64,000 bases of DNA from Tieghemostelium lacteum (lineage: Eukaryota > Evosea > Eumycetozoa > Dictyosteliales > Raperosteliaceae), in NCBI GenBank assembly GCA_001606155.1, contig LODT01000013.1:1054001-1118000 (forward strand), read 5' to 3'. The position numbers and the translations under genes were made by a program. The stretch's first letter is position 1, and every line of letters starts with the position of its first letter. Positions 35,290 through 48,677 of this stretch are shown in pieces. Under the pieces are notes generated by a model, which was not told the origin of the DNA, did no database searches, and saw only the letters and a list, made by a program, of their open reading frames with translations.

Positions 35290-36605
35290 AAGTTCATACT
35301 ATCATTAAAGCTCTGGCTGTTCAACTTAGAAATTATGGATTGGAAGTAAGGAGCGTAGGAATGGATGGTTGGGACACTCGTAATGATCTTTCCAAAATAA
35401 TTTCAAATGATAGTGACCCTTTTATAAGAAATATATTGGTTTGGAATATTGTGGTCATAGAGGAGGAATATATAGAAATGGGTACATGGGCACAATTGGT
35501 GTATTTAATGGCTATGGAATCAAACAAGAATCCAAACAAACCACACTATGAGATTGGCAAGAGAATATTCCTATCTTACAGAGATCTTTTTGATTATTGG
35601 TTAATTTCTCCTGATTTTAAAAAGGTGTTAGATAAATACACAATCGGACCAAGTGATAAAATGAACATGGGATTGGCCAAAGGATTGGCCTCTAAAGAGG
35701 TCATAAAACAACTCCTTTGCTCTGATTCAGTAGTATTGGTTTTAATTGCTCAATATCTATATTTCATGAATCGATATTATTACTACTTTAATACAGTTTC
35801 TATTCCGTATGATATCAAAATTCCAATATTTGATGATCTGTCCCAATTATCTTAAATCTATTGTAACCAATCCTACTCTTCTCTCTCATTTCACCAATAG
35901 CATCCTTAGTATACATTCTCTTCAGGCTGATTTCCGTAAAAGATGTCCAAATACATCAATTTACAACTCCAATCACGTTGAACATCAGTTTCAATCAGAA
36001 CATCGTAAATCAACAGTACCGCGTGCATTAGATACATCAAGAAATTATGCTAGAGGTAATATAGAATTAGTAAAGAGACTAAATCGTAATAATCCAATGA
36101 GAGGGCAATTTTCTGCTGCAACAAGTTATAATGTTCTATCTAGTATGGAGACAAACGTTCAAATGGGAGCCACTCTCTCAAAAAGTCAATATGCACAAAA
36201 AAGGAAAATGAAAAAGCAACAACAAACATGGTTTATCTGATATTGGAACACCAGATCACCAAAGTACCAACAATATTGAAGATGTTATTATGGAAGATAT
36301 TGAAGATGATACTATGGAAGTTAGCTTTGATGAAAACTGCAACTACATGGATTTAGAATCAAACTCTGAACATAATTATGATGGTTATTGTAGTGAATCA
36401 ACACTATCCGACATTAAATTGATGATATCGATACTGATGACCTTAATGTTAATGATTTTGATGTTGACGATTTTGATATGGATGAGTATATGGAAATATA
36501 CATACATCAGATGCATTAAACGATGTCATTTTAAAAATGAATAATATTTAAAAAATAAAGAAATTCGTGTTTTATTGAATCCTGTCAATACATTATTATA
36601 CTATC
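35290..36605 (+). mobile_element. Partial copy of the same unclassified transposable element, 3' part
   Basis: The plus strand has open stretches at 35340-35855 (open upstream to about 35297), 35809-36240 and 36290-36544. They are offset from each other, so the copy is interrupted. The first contains EMGTWAQLVYLMAMES; the second contains HVEHQFQSEHRKST and a basic tail; the third is acidic (DDIDTDD-type runs in a neighbouring frame). The last 120 bases, including the end of coding sequence and A-rich tail, recur inverted at 30219-30335. The element is truncated at its 5' end. Its class is not recognised; the sequence is not piggyBac-like. Confidence 0.5.
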
Positions 36606-36681
36606 TTTTCATTATATGCTCCTTCTTCCCAAAGTAGATTTTGACTCTTTTAAATTATACCATTTTTATTATTTTCTTTTG

Positions 36682-38427
36682 TTAAGGTGCTCTAATGACT
36701 GAGTATTTGTTGAAAATATGAATGAGTTTCTTACTATATATATAATCATTAATTGTAACTGTAGAAGGTAAGCATAGTTTCTTAATTGTTGTGTTATTTG
36801 AAAGAATTTCATCAAGTAAATTGTAATCAATTTGATCTTCATAATAGTTTTTTTTTGGTCCAAAGAATATAATTAAACTAATATAGCTTCTGTTAACTTG
36901 AATTATTGACATTAAAAATGACTGAGGTTTCTTTATCTCAATTTCATATTCTCGAATTTTTAACCATCTTAGGGTTGTATTATTTTGGAATGCTGATAAA
37001 ACGACATTCTCTTCACATTTCTTTTTTCCCTTACAAACCATTTCAATGAACAAATCTGAAAGTGTTGGAAATTGTTGTGAATCTAGTATACTGACTAATT
37101 CATTGATTTCAAGTGCAAGAAGTGTCATTTTAGTGATATTTGGATTGGTTTTCAGTATCTGATTAATGGTAGAAAATTCAAAACCTAAGATTTTCAATTC
37201 TTCCAATTTTGGTAATTTTGTTGGAATAATATACTTTTCTAACTCTTTACTTTTGGTACCTTGATAAAATTTGATATCCAACTTCTCCAAATTCGCCATT
37301 TCGGTTATACATCTATCTTCTCTGAAAATTTCAACTTCTTTAAGATGTGATTTATCTTTCCAAATTGATAAATAATCTAATTTCATTGTTTCATCACTAT
37401 TTGTATGAGATCTAACATCAAGTGTGATGAATTGAAATTTCTCAATAGAGGTATTATTAATAACTGCTGATGTGATTTCTTCTTTTGTTTCATATTTAAT
37501 ATTGTGGAAACGTATTTCAACATGTTTACATTGAACTCTATTGAATAGATCTAAAACACTTTTTAGAGATATTGTGTCATTTGAAACAATACTAAGTTTC
37601 TGGAATTTACTGATATCCGCAATCCATTTTACTATGGTGTCTAATGTACAATCTAATAGAATGATGCCATTAATGGATAATTTCTGTAAATTTGGTGATC
37701 TTGAAAGGATTGAATATAATGCATTTTTACTAATCTTTATAGAATCCAATTCAAAATGTCGAAGTTGTGTCAATTGATTGTAATACCCCAATTGAGTGAT
37801 TGTTACATAAACCCCAATTTTTAATCTTGTAAATAAATTTTGATTGAAAACAATCTCTGTGATATTCTCTGGAATTTCTTGATAACCACATTGGCAAAAT
37901 AAAAATAATTTATATTTAATATTATCACAAAACTCCGATAATAGATTTTCTGAATCGAATTTATATATGTGAAACACGACTTTTTTCAGGGTTTTGTAAT
38001 AGTTGAAATCAGATTTAGTGAATTTATCAGTGAAATCGGTAAAAGTTACTACTTTATCTCTTATTTCTCCTCCAAGTTTGTTCTTGTCTAATAATAGTTT
38101 TGAATTTAGTTCAAAAGCAATATTATATCTATCAGCTAATTGAAACCATTTATTTATCATTTCATAGTTACTTATTATTGCTGTTTGATAACTATTATTT
38201 ATAAATTCAAATTTACAAGTTGTTAAACTATTATTTACTTTTAACTTTCTAATTATCTCTTCATTCCATTTCTTTGAAATCAATGTATATCTATGAATAA
38301 AACCAATCAAATATTCAAAATCATCTTCTATTCTATTGAGTAAATATTCTAATATATCTTTAATAATAATATTAGGTAGTATTGTTGGTTTTACAAATAA
38401 TGTTGTTGTAGTCATATGAATTATCAA
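36682..38427 (-). CDS. F-box/LRR-like protein, copy 2
   Basis: 581 residues, same layout as copies 1 and 3: F-box-like LPNIIIKDILEYLLNRI followed by LRR-like stretches. The C-terminus ends VIRAP, because homology to the other copies stops at CATTAGAG and different sequence follows. Residues ~360-470 are almost identical to the other copies, while residues 60-120 and 480-540 differ much more. Its promoter also carries the ACCACTTTATCGAA block at about 38528. The reading frame is intact, so it may be functional. Confidence 0.8.
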   Translation of the reverse strand: MIIHMTTTTLFVKPTILPNIIIKDILEYLLNRIEDDFEYLIGFIHRYTLISKKWNEEIIRKLKVNNSLTTCKFEFINNSYQTAIISNYEMINKWFQLADRYNIAFELNSKLLLDKNKLGGEIRDKVVTFTDFTDKFTKSDFNYYKTLKKVVFHIYKFDSENLLSEFCDNIKYKLFLFCQCGYQEIPENITEIVFNQNLFTRLKIGVYVTITQLGYYNQLTQLRHFELDSIKISKNALYSILSRSPNLQKLSINGIILLDCTLDTIVKWIADISKFQKLSIVSNDTISLKSVLDLFNRVQCKHVEIRFHNIKYETKEEITSAVINNTSIEKFQFITLDVRSHTNSDETMKLDYLSIWKDKSHLKEVEIFREDRCITEMANLEKLDIKFYQGTKSKELEKYIIPTKLPKLEELKILGFEFSTINQILKTNPNITKMTLLALEINELVSILDSQQFPTLSDLFIEMVCKGKKKCEENVVLSAFQNNTTLRWLKIREYEIEIKKPQSFLMSIIQVNRSYISLIIFFGPKKNYYEDQIDYNLLDEILSNNTTIKKLCLPSTVTINDYIYSKKLIHIFNKYSVIRAP

Positions 38428-38524
38428 AATATCTCTAGACTAATAAATAAATAAAAATAATTAGAATATATTTAAAATTCGAAAATATACAATATTATAA
38501 AATATACTTATTATTATTTTTTTT

Positions 38525-38838
38525 TCACACCACTTTATCGAACATTCCAATTTCTTTTGTATTTGTGTGTTGTGTTAAAAAAAAATAAAAATTATTAATT
38601 TAAACAATGAAATTAAATTCTATTTGGCAAAATGCTGTAATATTCTTTTATCATTTTCCTATTGAATACCGCTACTTCAAGAAATAGGAATATGATAAAA
38701 CGCTATCTCAATTGAAAGCTGTATCTCTAAGAGAATTAAATACCTCTATGTGTTGTTCAGAGATTAATTGGTTTTTATTTTTTAACACAACACACAAATA
38801 CAAACGGAATGGGAATTTCGATAAAGTGGTGTAAAAAA
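38525..38838. repeat. 55-base inverted repeats flanking ~195 bases
   Basis: The left side (CACCACTTTATCGAA... ending TTTGTGTGTTGTGTTAAAAA, 38525-38581) is mirrored at 38778-38838 with about 85-90% match by eye. The first part of each side is the same block found upstream of F-box copies 1 and 3 (34252, 40320). The short sequence right of 38838 still resembles an F-box promoter for ~25 bases and then ends. This suggests a second, truncated head-to-head F-box promoter pair, or a MITE carrying that block. Confidence 0.6.
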
Positions 38839-38865
38839 AATTACTAATTAGTATATTTATCCAGC

Positions 38866-39600
38866 TTAATGTTAATTATTGATCTTTGTGGCAATGACTT
38901 TCTTGCTGTTCTAATTGCCCCACTCAATGGAATCCTTTTTCTCTTAGTTTATTAACCAATTCTATTAAAGTAGAATAATTATCAATATAGATGACATGAT
39001 TATTATTATTTGATAAGTTTTTTATCAAATCAATGACAACCTCTTCTCCAAGTGGATTATAAACCTTTTCTTTTTTTCAACAGAATTCTTTACTTGATAT
39101 ATCAAAATCATGGCACACTCCACCCTCAACGATTTTCCAAATTCTAAATCCAAGCTTTTAGGCTTTAAAGGAAGGAATTCGATCATTGATCCACACGAGA
39201 TCTACACGCTATATTGTCATCATCTATGGAGTTGTTTTGTTCTTGGTAATAGTTTTCTTTGAGATTTATTTGAAAGTTTTGAATGAACCTTCTAACTTTA
39301 AAAATTTTATCATCCATCTAATATTTTTAAAAGTCCTCCCAGAAATTTCACTCGTCATCATTGCTTATTATCCTGTTAATTAAATCATCCATATTACCAC
39401 TGGCCTTAAATTTTCTTTCCTTACATAGAAACTAATTCTTTTTTACTCTTGCCTTTTATAGATTCAAAGTCTACATTTAAAATTAGACTAGATTGACATT
39501 TTTATTATTATAAACTTACCATCGACTTTTAAAAACTATTGAATCCTCAACTTCAAGTTCTCCATCCGATTCCCCTTCACTTTCTTTCTCAGTGTACTTA
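38866..39600 (-). mobile_element. Decayed piggyBac-like transposase remnant
   Basis: The minus strand, read in pieces, gives an acidic start (ESEGESDGELEVEDSIV near 39550-39600). Further on are the piggyBac core NPLGEEVVIDLIK, HVIYIDNYSTLIELVNKLRE and, after a frame change, GAIRTARKSLPQRS. These match the 'TDNYYTS...L...L...G...GTVR..RK.LP' region of DDE_Tnp_1_7 transposases. There are several stops and frame changes, and the C-terminal part is missing at the left, where it abuts the truncated F-box promoter. No TTAA-flanked termini were identified. The N-terminal acidic region overlaps the end of palindrome arm R. Confidence 0.7.
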
Positions 39601-42168
39601 AGTTTTTAGGTATTGACTTTTATATATTATTTTCTTAATCTTTAAAAATACTGTTATAATTATATAAACATGATAAGTTTAAATTAATTAATTAAAACCA
39701 AGAGATTTAAGTTTAATTCTAACATTATAAAAAGCGTAAAACATTTCCTGATTTGTATACCACACTGCTTGATTAGTTACCAAGTTTGAGTAAAATATTT
39801 TGATTCTTAGTTTTTAAAAAACCTCTAGGCGTAGTTTTGTGTAAAATAAACATTTGCTAGCCACAACACATTATATTTCTCATCAAAACTTCTTTTTCTT
39901 CTTAGAGCAGTGGAGTATCTTCTGAAAAATTTTTCTTTCAACATATCATCTTCGTCACTTCTTATATAATCGTCAACTCTTACATTTGGCCATTGTGGAC
40001 ATGTGTTTATGATGTGTTCTTCAAAATTTTCATAGAACGGTTTCATGTAGGAATAAACATCTTCTACATTAGCTAACCAATGGTATTGATATGCATTCAG
40101 CACCCATAATTTAATAGCAAAGTATATACTACACATTTTCTCATTGTCTTGTTCAAATGTTCCATTAAAAATATTAATCCCAGGGGTCATCCTATGTAAT
40201 AAATAATTAAACAAAATGAGTTGAAAAAATTTAATTTTTTCCCAATTTCCTTATTTGTACATATTTTCAAATTATATTTGAAAAAAAGAAAAATTTTCAA
40301 ATACAAACACAATTCGAATTTCGATAAAGTAGTGAAAAAAAAAAAATACTAAACAGTATATTTTATAATATTGTATATTTGCTATTTATAAAAATATTCT
40401 TATTATTTTTATTTATTTGTCTAGAGAATTAAAATGACAACAACATTATTTGTAAAACCAACAATACTACCTAATCTTATTATTAAAGATATATTAGAAT
40501 ATTTACTCAATAGAATAGAAGATGATTTTGAATATTTGATTAGTTTTATTCTTAGATATACATTGATTTCAAAGAAATGGAATGAAGAGATATTTCGAAT
40601 GTTAAAAGTAAATAATATTTTAACAACTGGTAAATTTTATTATATAAGAAATGGTTATGAAATGGAATTAAGAATTAACTATGAAATGATAAATAAATGG
40701 TTTCAATTAGCTGATAGATATAATATTGCTTTTGAACTAGATTCAAAAGTTTTATTAGACAAGAAGAAACTTAGAGGAGAATTAAGAGATAAAGTAGTAA
40801 CTTTAACCAATTTCACTGATAAATTCACTAAATCTGATTTCAACTATTACAAAACCCTGAAAAAAGTCGTGTTTCAGTCATATAAATTAGATTCAAAAAA
40901 TCTATTATCGGAGTTTTGTGATAATATTAAATATAAATTATATTTATCTTGCCAAAGTGGTTATCAAGAAATTCCAGAGAATATCACAGAGATTGTTTTC
41001 AATCAAAATTTATTTACAAGATTAAAAATAGGGTCTCTAGCAATCTCTGCATTGGAGTATCACAATCAATTGACACAACTTCGACATTTTGAATTGTATT
41101 CTATAAAGATTAGTAAAAATGCATTATATTCAATCCTATCAAGATCACCAAATTTACAGAAATTAACTATTAATGGTATTACTCTATTAGATTGTACATT
41201 AGACACCATAGTAAAATTGATTGCGGATATCAGTAAATTCCAGAAACTTAGTATTGTTTCAAATGACACAATATCTCTAAAAAGTGTTTTAGATCTATTC
41301 AATAGAGTTCAATGTAAACATGTTGAAATACGTTTCCACAATATTAGATATGAAACAAAAGAAGAAATCACATCAGCAGTTATTGATAATACCTCTATTG
41401 AGAAATTTCGATTCATCCCATTTGATGTTAGATCTCATACAAATAATGATGAAAAAATGGAATTAGATTATTTATCAATTTGGAAAGATAAATCACATCT
41501 TAAAGAAGTTGAAATTTTCAGAGAAGATAGATGTATATCCGAAATGGCGAATTTGGAGAAGCTGGATATCAAATTTTATCAAGGTACCAAAAGTAAAGAG
41601 TTAGAAAAGTATATTATTCCAACAAAATTACCAAAATTGGAAGAATTGAAAATCTTAGGTTTTGAATTTTCTACCATTAATCAGATACTGAAAACCAATC
41701 CAAATATCACTAAAATGACAATTCTTGCACTTGAAATCAATGAATTAGTCAGTATACTAGATTCACAACAATTTCCAACACTTTCAGATTTGTTCATTGA
41801 AATGGTTTGGATGGGAAAAAACATATGTGAAGAGAATGTAGTTTTATCAGCATTCCAAAATAATACAACCATAAGATATTTAAAAATTCGAGAATATGAA
41901 ATTGAGATGAAGAAACCTCAGTCATTTTTAATGTCAATAATTCAAGTTAACAGAAGCTATATTAGTTTAATTGTATGCTTTGGGCTAAATGATAACTTTA
42001 GTGAAGATCAAATTGATTACAATTTACTTGATGAAATTCTTTCAAATAACACAACAATTAAGAAACTATGCTTACCTTCTACAGTTACACTTACTGATTA
42101 TTTATATAGTAAAAAACTCATTCACATTTTCAACAAATACTCAGTAATTAGAGGAAATAAAATTGGAA
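39567..42168 (+). repeat. Right arm of the large inverted duplication
   Basis: Mirror of 32412-34986, including the F-box gene, the ACTACTTTATCGAAATT promoter block (near 40320) and the 126-codon frame. Here the sequence continues inward into the piggyBac-like remnant, whereas the left arm breaks off at the same point. Confidence 0.85.
39825..40190 (-). CDS. Uncharacterised reading frame, right copy
   Basis: Mirror copy of 34378-34755, starting MTPGINIFNGTFEQ and ending NVYFTQNYA. The ATG follows ATTACATAG, again a possible splice acceptor; the open frame also extends 8 codons upstream. Differences from the left copy are mostly single substitutions. It lies between F-box copy 3 and the piggyBac-like remnant on the same strand as the latter. 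Family unknown. Confidence 0.45.
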   Translation of the reverse strand: MTPGINIFNGTFEQDNEKMCSIYFAIKLWVLNAYQYHWLANVEDVYSYMKPFYENFEEHIINTCPQWPNVRVDDYIRSDEDDMLKEKFFRRYSTALRRKRSFDEKYNVLWLANVYFTQNYA

Positions 42169-42176
42169 TAATTTAA
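40434..42176 (+). CDS. F-box/LRR-like protein, copy 3
   Basis: 580 residues, closest to copy 1 throughout. Shared features are the FYYIRNGYEMELRINYEMIN segment, MVWMGKNICEE and the C-terminal SVIRGNKIG. It has the F-box-like LPNLIIKDILEYLLNRI and then LRR-like stretches. It is the right outer end of the palindrome and ends 188 bases before the kinesin start. The frame is intact. Role as a ubiquitin-ligase adaptor is inferred from family habit only. Confidence 0.8.
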   Translation: MTTTLFVKPTILPNLIIKDILEYLLNRIEDDFEYLISFILRYTLISKKWNEEIFRMLKVNNILTTGKFYYIRNGYEMELRINYEMINKWFQLADRYNIAFELDSKVLLDKKKLRGELRDKVVTLTNFTDKFTKSDFNYYKTLKKVVFQSYKLDSKNLLSEFCDNIKYKLYLSCQSGYQEIPENITEIVFNQNLFTRLKIGSLAISALEYHNQLTQLRHFELYSIKISKNALYSILSRSPNLQKLTINGITLLDCTLDTIVKLIADISKFQKLSIVSNDTISLKSVLDLFNRVQCKHVEIRFHNIRYETKEEITSAVIDNTSIEKFRFIPFDVRSHTNNDEKMELDYLSIWKDKSHLKEVEIFREDRCISEMANLEKLDIKFYQGTKSKELEKYIIPTKLPKLEELKILGFEFSTINQILKTNPNITKMTILALEINELVSILDSQQFPTLSDLFIEMVWMGKNICEENVVLSAFQNNTTIRYLKIREYEIEMKKPQSFLMSIIQVNRSYISLIVCFGLNDNFSEDQIDYNLLDEILSNNTTIKKLCLPSTVTLTDYLYSKKLIHIFNKYSVIRGNKIGII

Positions 42177-42364
42177 AATAGTCAAATCTATTGATGAATT
42201 GATTTGTATTTTTGTTTCGTTGAAAATTATAAAAACAAATTTATGTTGAACTCTATTTAAAATAATATAATTGTTTTAATTTATTTTCCAGTTTTGCGTC
42301 TTTTTTTTTTTTTTAATTTTCCAAAACACACCTCAATTTACAGGGTAATTGTTCAAAAAGATCA

Positions 42365-45590
<3,226 letters not shown>

Positions 45591-46170
45591 AATATGCATA
45601 TATATTTAAAATCTTTATTGATTTTTAAACATACATTAAACTAAACCTATTCCAAAATGCAGAATGCATTTAATACTTGATCAAGTCTAAACTTCTAGTT
45701 TTTTTAGTTTTTAATTATAAGGGTATAGGATTAAATTAATGGTCTCTTAATAATAAATATAAAGAATCGATTATAACTCAAATCCACTTTATCTAGGACA
45801 TGTAATCGTTGAAATCTAGCGTATTGATATTCGAACCAACCTCGACCGTTAGATTTGTCCATACTTTCAAAAAAAAAAAATGATCAAAACAAATTCTGCA
45901 AATCATTTTTAACGATTTATATAAAATTTATGGAAAAATATTTATTTCTAAATTATCAATACTCAAAATTATACCAATAAAAGAATTTTATTTAAATTTT
46001 TGATATTCATACTTGTAAACTTAATAGATACAGATAATAAAGATAGATGGAATCTGTTTTATCAATTGGTATTTTCAAATAAACCACTCTTAGAAAATAA
46101 AAAGTTAAAAATTAATTAATTAACTATATATATAAATAAACACTCTTTGATATATTAGGTCCTTTTTGGG
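45591..46170. other. Intergenic gap
   Basis: 580 bases between the ends of the convergent kinesin and F-box/LRR-like genes. Around 45780-45865 the base composition is less AT-rich and the minus strand contains GGTTGGTTCGAAT, but no tRNA cloverleaf can be drawn. Nothing else is recognised. Confidence 0.4.
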
Positions 46171-47721
46171 TCAATTTATAATACAATTTTGTTTATTTTT
46201 TTTAACTTTAATGTTGTTCAAGGGTACAGGATCTAAAGCTGGCGTTCTTTTTAGAATGAGGTGATTTGGAAGCGTATTGGTTAGCAATTTAAAATCATGT
46301 GGTTCAATGGCTTTTTGTATTGCTGCAGTTTGTAAATCCAAACGAGAGTGAGCAATTTGAACTATATATTCTAAAGTAGAGTTTTTAGATAACCCATTTC
46401 TACTATCGAATAACCATAGGTGGCTTAATGAAAGATAGGTATCGTAGTTATATAAAATCAGGGATTTAATATTACTATTCTTGTATATTGCTTGAAATAG
46501 TCTGTCCTTTACATCGAATGTAAATTCAGGATGACATAGATCAACTTTAACTGTATGTAGCGTTGGACAATTTGCCAAATAGGTTTCAGTGTAATGTTGG
46601 TTGAGTGGATTTACATCTTCTCTTTGTCCGGATATACTTATACATAGTTTACCAATAGCAGGTTTAAAGTCATTGCTTATAACATTTTGAAAACATTGAT
46701 TCAATTTTAGAAATGTTCCATTAAAATCCACTCTTTCAATGCTATCTAAATGCATTGGAAGTGGACCGTGTGTTAAATACCTTTTTAGTGATTGAACTGG
46801 TATGACACTAGCAATTAAACCAGCACACAGATTCAATTGTATTCTTTCCAAGTTGACATTTAATTTAACGTAGTCAACTAGTCTTGTAAATTTATCAACA
46901 TGTTCTACAGTATGAGTATCAATAACTCTGATATTAAATGTCATTTTAAGAGACCTCAAATTGATTGGTAAAAGTTTTTCATCTTGAGTTATGTATTTTG
47001 AGTACCTATACACAGCTATTGATGCATCATATCCCAGAGTTAAGTTATGTAAACTTTCCATTGTCGATATAGTTTTAATCAACTCCTTAAAGTTATCATC
47101 TTTAGTTTCAGTTCTTTCCAATCCTGATATAATAGTTAACTTTTGTAACTCTTTTTGAGTTTTAATAAATTCAATTAAAGATGGTAAAAATTGATTTAGA
47201 TCTTGTTTACATTCTACAGAGAATTCAGAGAGTGATAAACCAGACAGTGAATTTTCAATTGCAAAAAAGAAGTTTCTAAATAAACTGTCATAGACTACAG
47301 ATGTTATAGATAGTGATTTTAGTGTATCTATTCTAATATTCTGATAAAATAATACACCACTTTGGTTAGGTAAATCACCTTTAGTTACCAATTTAAGTTC
47401 TCTTAGTGATCCTAAAACATTCTGAAATGATGAAGCGTCTTTTAAAGGTGGAGGTAAAGAATCAACTTTAAATTTAACTGATTCCACTGATTTTAATATA
47501 CAATATTCATTTTTCATCTGATCTAGTAGTGTATTAATATCTTCAATATCCAATTCTATCAAACCTCTACAAAGTAATGATTTGGATATAAATTTAAAAA
47601 CACTTTTTTTAATTAGACCTAATGTCAATTTATATCTAAATGATAAACCATAATCACTACTATGCCATAGATATCTTATAACCTGGTGTAAAATTATATC
47701 AGGTATTACAGCAATTGTCAT
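46171..47721 (-). CDS. F-box/LRR-like protein (distinct from the palindrome family)
   Basis: 516 residues, single exon. The start VIPDIILHQVIRYLWHSS resembles a degenerate F-box. The remainder has leucine-rich periodic stretches (LRELKLVTKGDL, LKSLSITSVVYDS, LQKLTIISGLERTE, LHNLTLGYDASIA, LRSLKMTFNIRVID). It is not a close copy of the 580-residue proteins to its left but has the same general plan, common in dictyostelids. Function unknown; SCF-adaptor role is inferred. Confidence 0.7.
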   Translation of the reverse strand: MTIAVIPDIILHQVIRYLWHSSDYGLSFRYKLTLGLIKKSVFKFISKSLLCRGLIELDIEDINTLLDQMKNEYCILKSVESVKFKVDSLPPPLKDASSFQNVLGSLRELKLVTKGDLPNQSGVLFYQNIRIDTLKSLSITSVVYDSLFRNFFFAIENSLSGLSLSEFSVECKQDLNQFLPSLIEFIKTQKELQKLTIISGLERTETKDDNFKELIKTISTMESLHNLTLGYDASIAVYRYSKYITQDEKLLPINLRSLKMTFNIRVIDTHTVEHVDKFTRLVDYVKLNVNLERIQLNLCAGLIASVIPVQSLKRYLTHGPLPMHLDSIERVDFNGTFLKLNQCFQNVISNDFKPAIGKLCISISGQREDVNPLNQHYTETYLANCPTLHTVKVDLCHPEFTFDVKDRLFQAIYKNSNIKSLILYNYDTYLSLSHLWLFDSRNGLSKNSTLEYIVQIAHSRLDLQTAAIQKAIEPHDFKLLTNTLPNHLILKRTPALDPVPLNNIKVKKNKQNCIIN

Positions 47722-47851
47722 CTATTCTAAAAAACAATCAAACTCTAAATTAAAAATTAAAAAAATAAAAACAGAATTCATGAAAAAATTCTAAACCTAA
47801 AGTTATACAAATAATTTATTAAATCAAAGCTATCTAGAGAATGGCTTGTTT

Positions 47852-48502
47852 TTAATTTGTACAAGTATAGGTCTCACCAAAATCAGTGCATTCATAGTTT
47901 TCTTGAATTGGAATGTATTCTATGTATGGGTGACCATTTGCAGGGCACCATTCAATGGAAGAGCTACTACTGGAATCTGAGGATGATGAACCAAATGGAT
48001 TATAATAGAAAGTGTATCCAGTTACATAAGTTTCATTACATGTATCATAGAATGTAGTGTCTGGTACAGTAGGTATACTATAACATGTATTAAGTGGGTA
48101 GGATATAGCTGTATATGGTAGCTTTTGACCTTGACAATCTTCTTTGAAACTAAATTCAGTATAGGAACTTGGTATTTCAATTAAATCTGTTGAACAATCA
48201 ACAAAATAGGATTTTCTACAAGCTGATTTGGTATAATTGTATACGTGGCTAGGTACACCTGCACAATTACCGGTTAGATAGGATTGTAAGATAACTTGAT
48301 TGTTTTTGTAATCACAAATATATTTTTGAGCATTGTAACAGTATCCAACTAGAATCTGATTCACTTGGTAGAATTGTCCACTGCATGTACCTTCTTTATT
48401 TGGTGGATAATATGTTATAGTGACATACTCTGTATATGATACCTGTATACATATAAAAACTAAAACATATAACCCAAATACCTTTATTTCAGATAATTTC
48501 AT
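47852..48502 (-). CDS. Secreted Cys-rich protein
   Basis: 216 residues with a signal peptide (IKVFGLYVLVFICIQVSYT). The mature part has about 17 cysteines, many Tyr residues and a Ser-rich spacer (SSSSDSSSSSS) near the C-terminus, ending in a small Cys-rich tail. The cysteine-plus-aromatic pattern (GTCSGQFYQVNQILVGYCYN, CYSIPTVPDTTFYDTCNET) is typical of dictyostelid extracellular proteins, but I do not recognise a named domain. Its neighbour at 48678-49676 on the same strand is also secreted. Confidence 0.75.
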   Translation of the reverse strand: MKLSEIKVFGLYVLVFICIQVSYTEYVTITYYPPNKEGTCSGQFYQVNQILVGYCYNAQKYICDYKNNQVILQSYLTGNCAGVPSHVYNYTKSACRKSYFVDCSTDLIEIPSSYTEFSFKEDCQGQKLPYTAISYPLNTCYSIPTVPDTTFYDTCNETYVTGYTFYYNPFGSSSSDSSSSSSIEWCPANGHPYIEYIPIQENYECTDFGETYTCTN

Positions 48503-48677
48503 TTTACTAATACGATTAGATTTTATTTTTAATTTTAAATATTGTTTTTTCTGATGACAAAAATCTTTTATTTAGATATTTTTAATTTTAAATTAAAAAT
48601 AAAATAAATTCAAAGTCTTTTTCCGATTAGAACCCTCAGAGAATTTACAATAAATTTTATTGATTCTAATAGATATT

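Noticed and set aside
39186-39383. 65-codon plus-strand frame with hydrophobic stretches
   Set aside because: It is the antisense shadow of the piggyBac-like remnant, which explains the sequence better.
34253-40340. A single 6-kb DNA transposon bounded by CACCACTTTATCGAAATT inverted repeats
   Set aside because: The sequences outside these repeats are also inverted copies of each other (F-box promoters and genes), so the repeats are part of a larger palindrome and not ends inserted at a unique site.
45780-45870. Possible tRNA on the minus strand (GGTTGGTTCGAAT)
   Set aside because: Only a B-box-like sequence is present; no acceptor stem, D-arm or anticodon arm can be paired.
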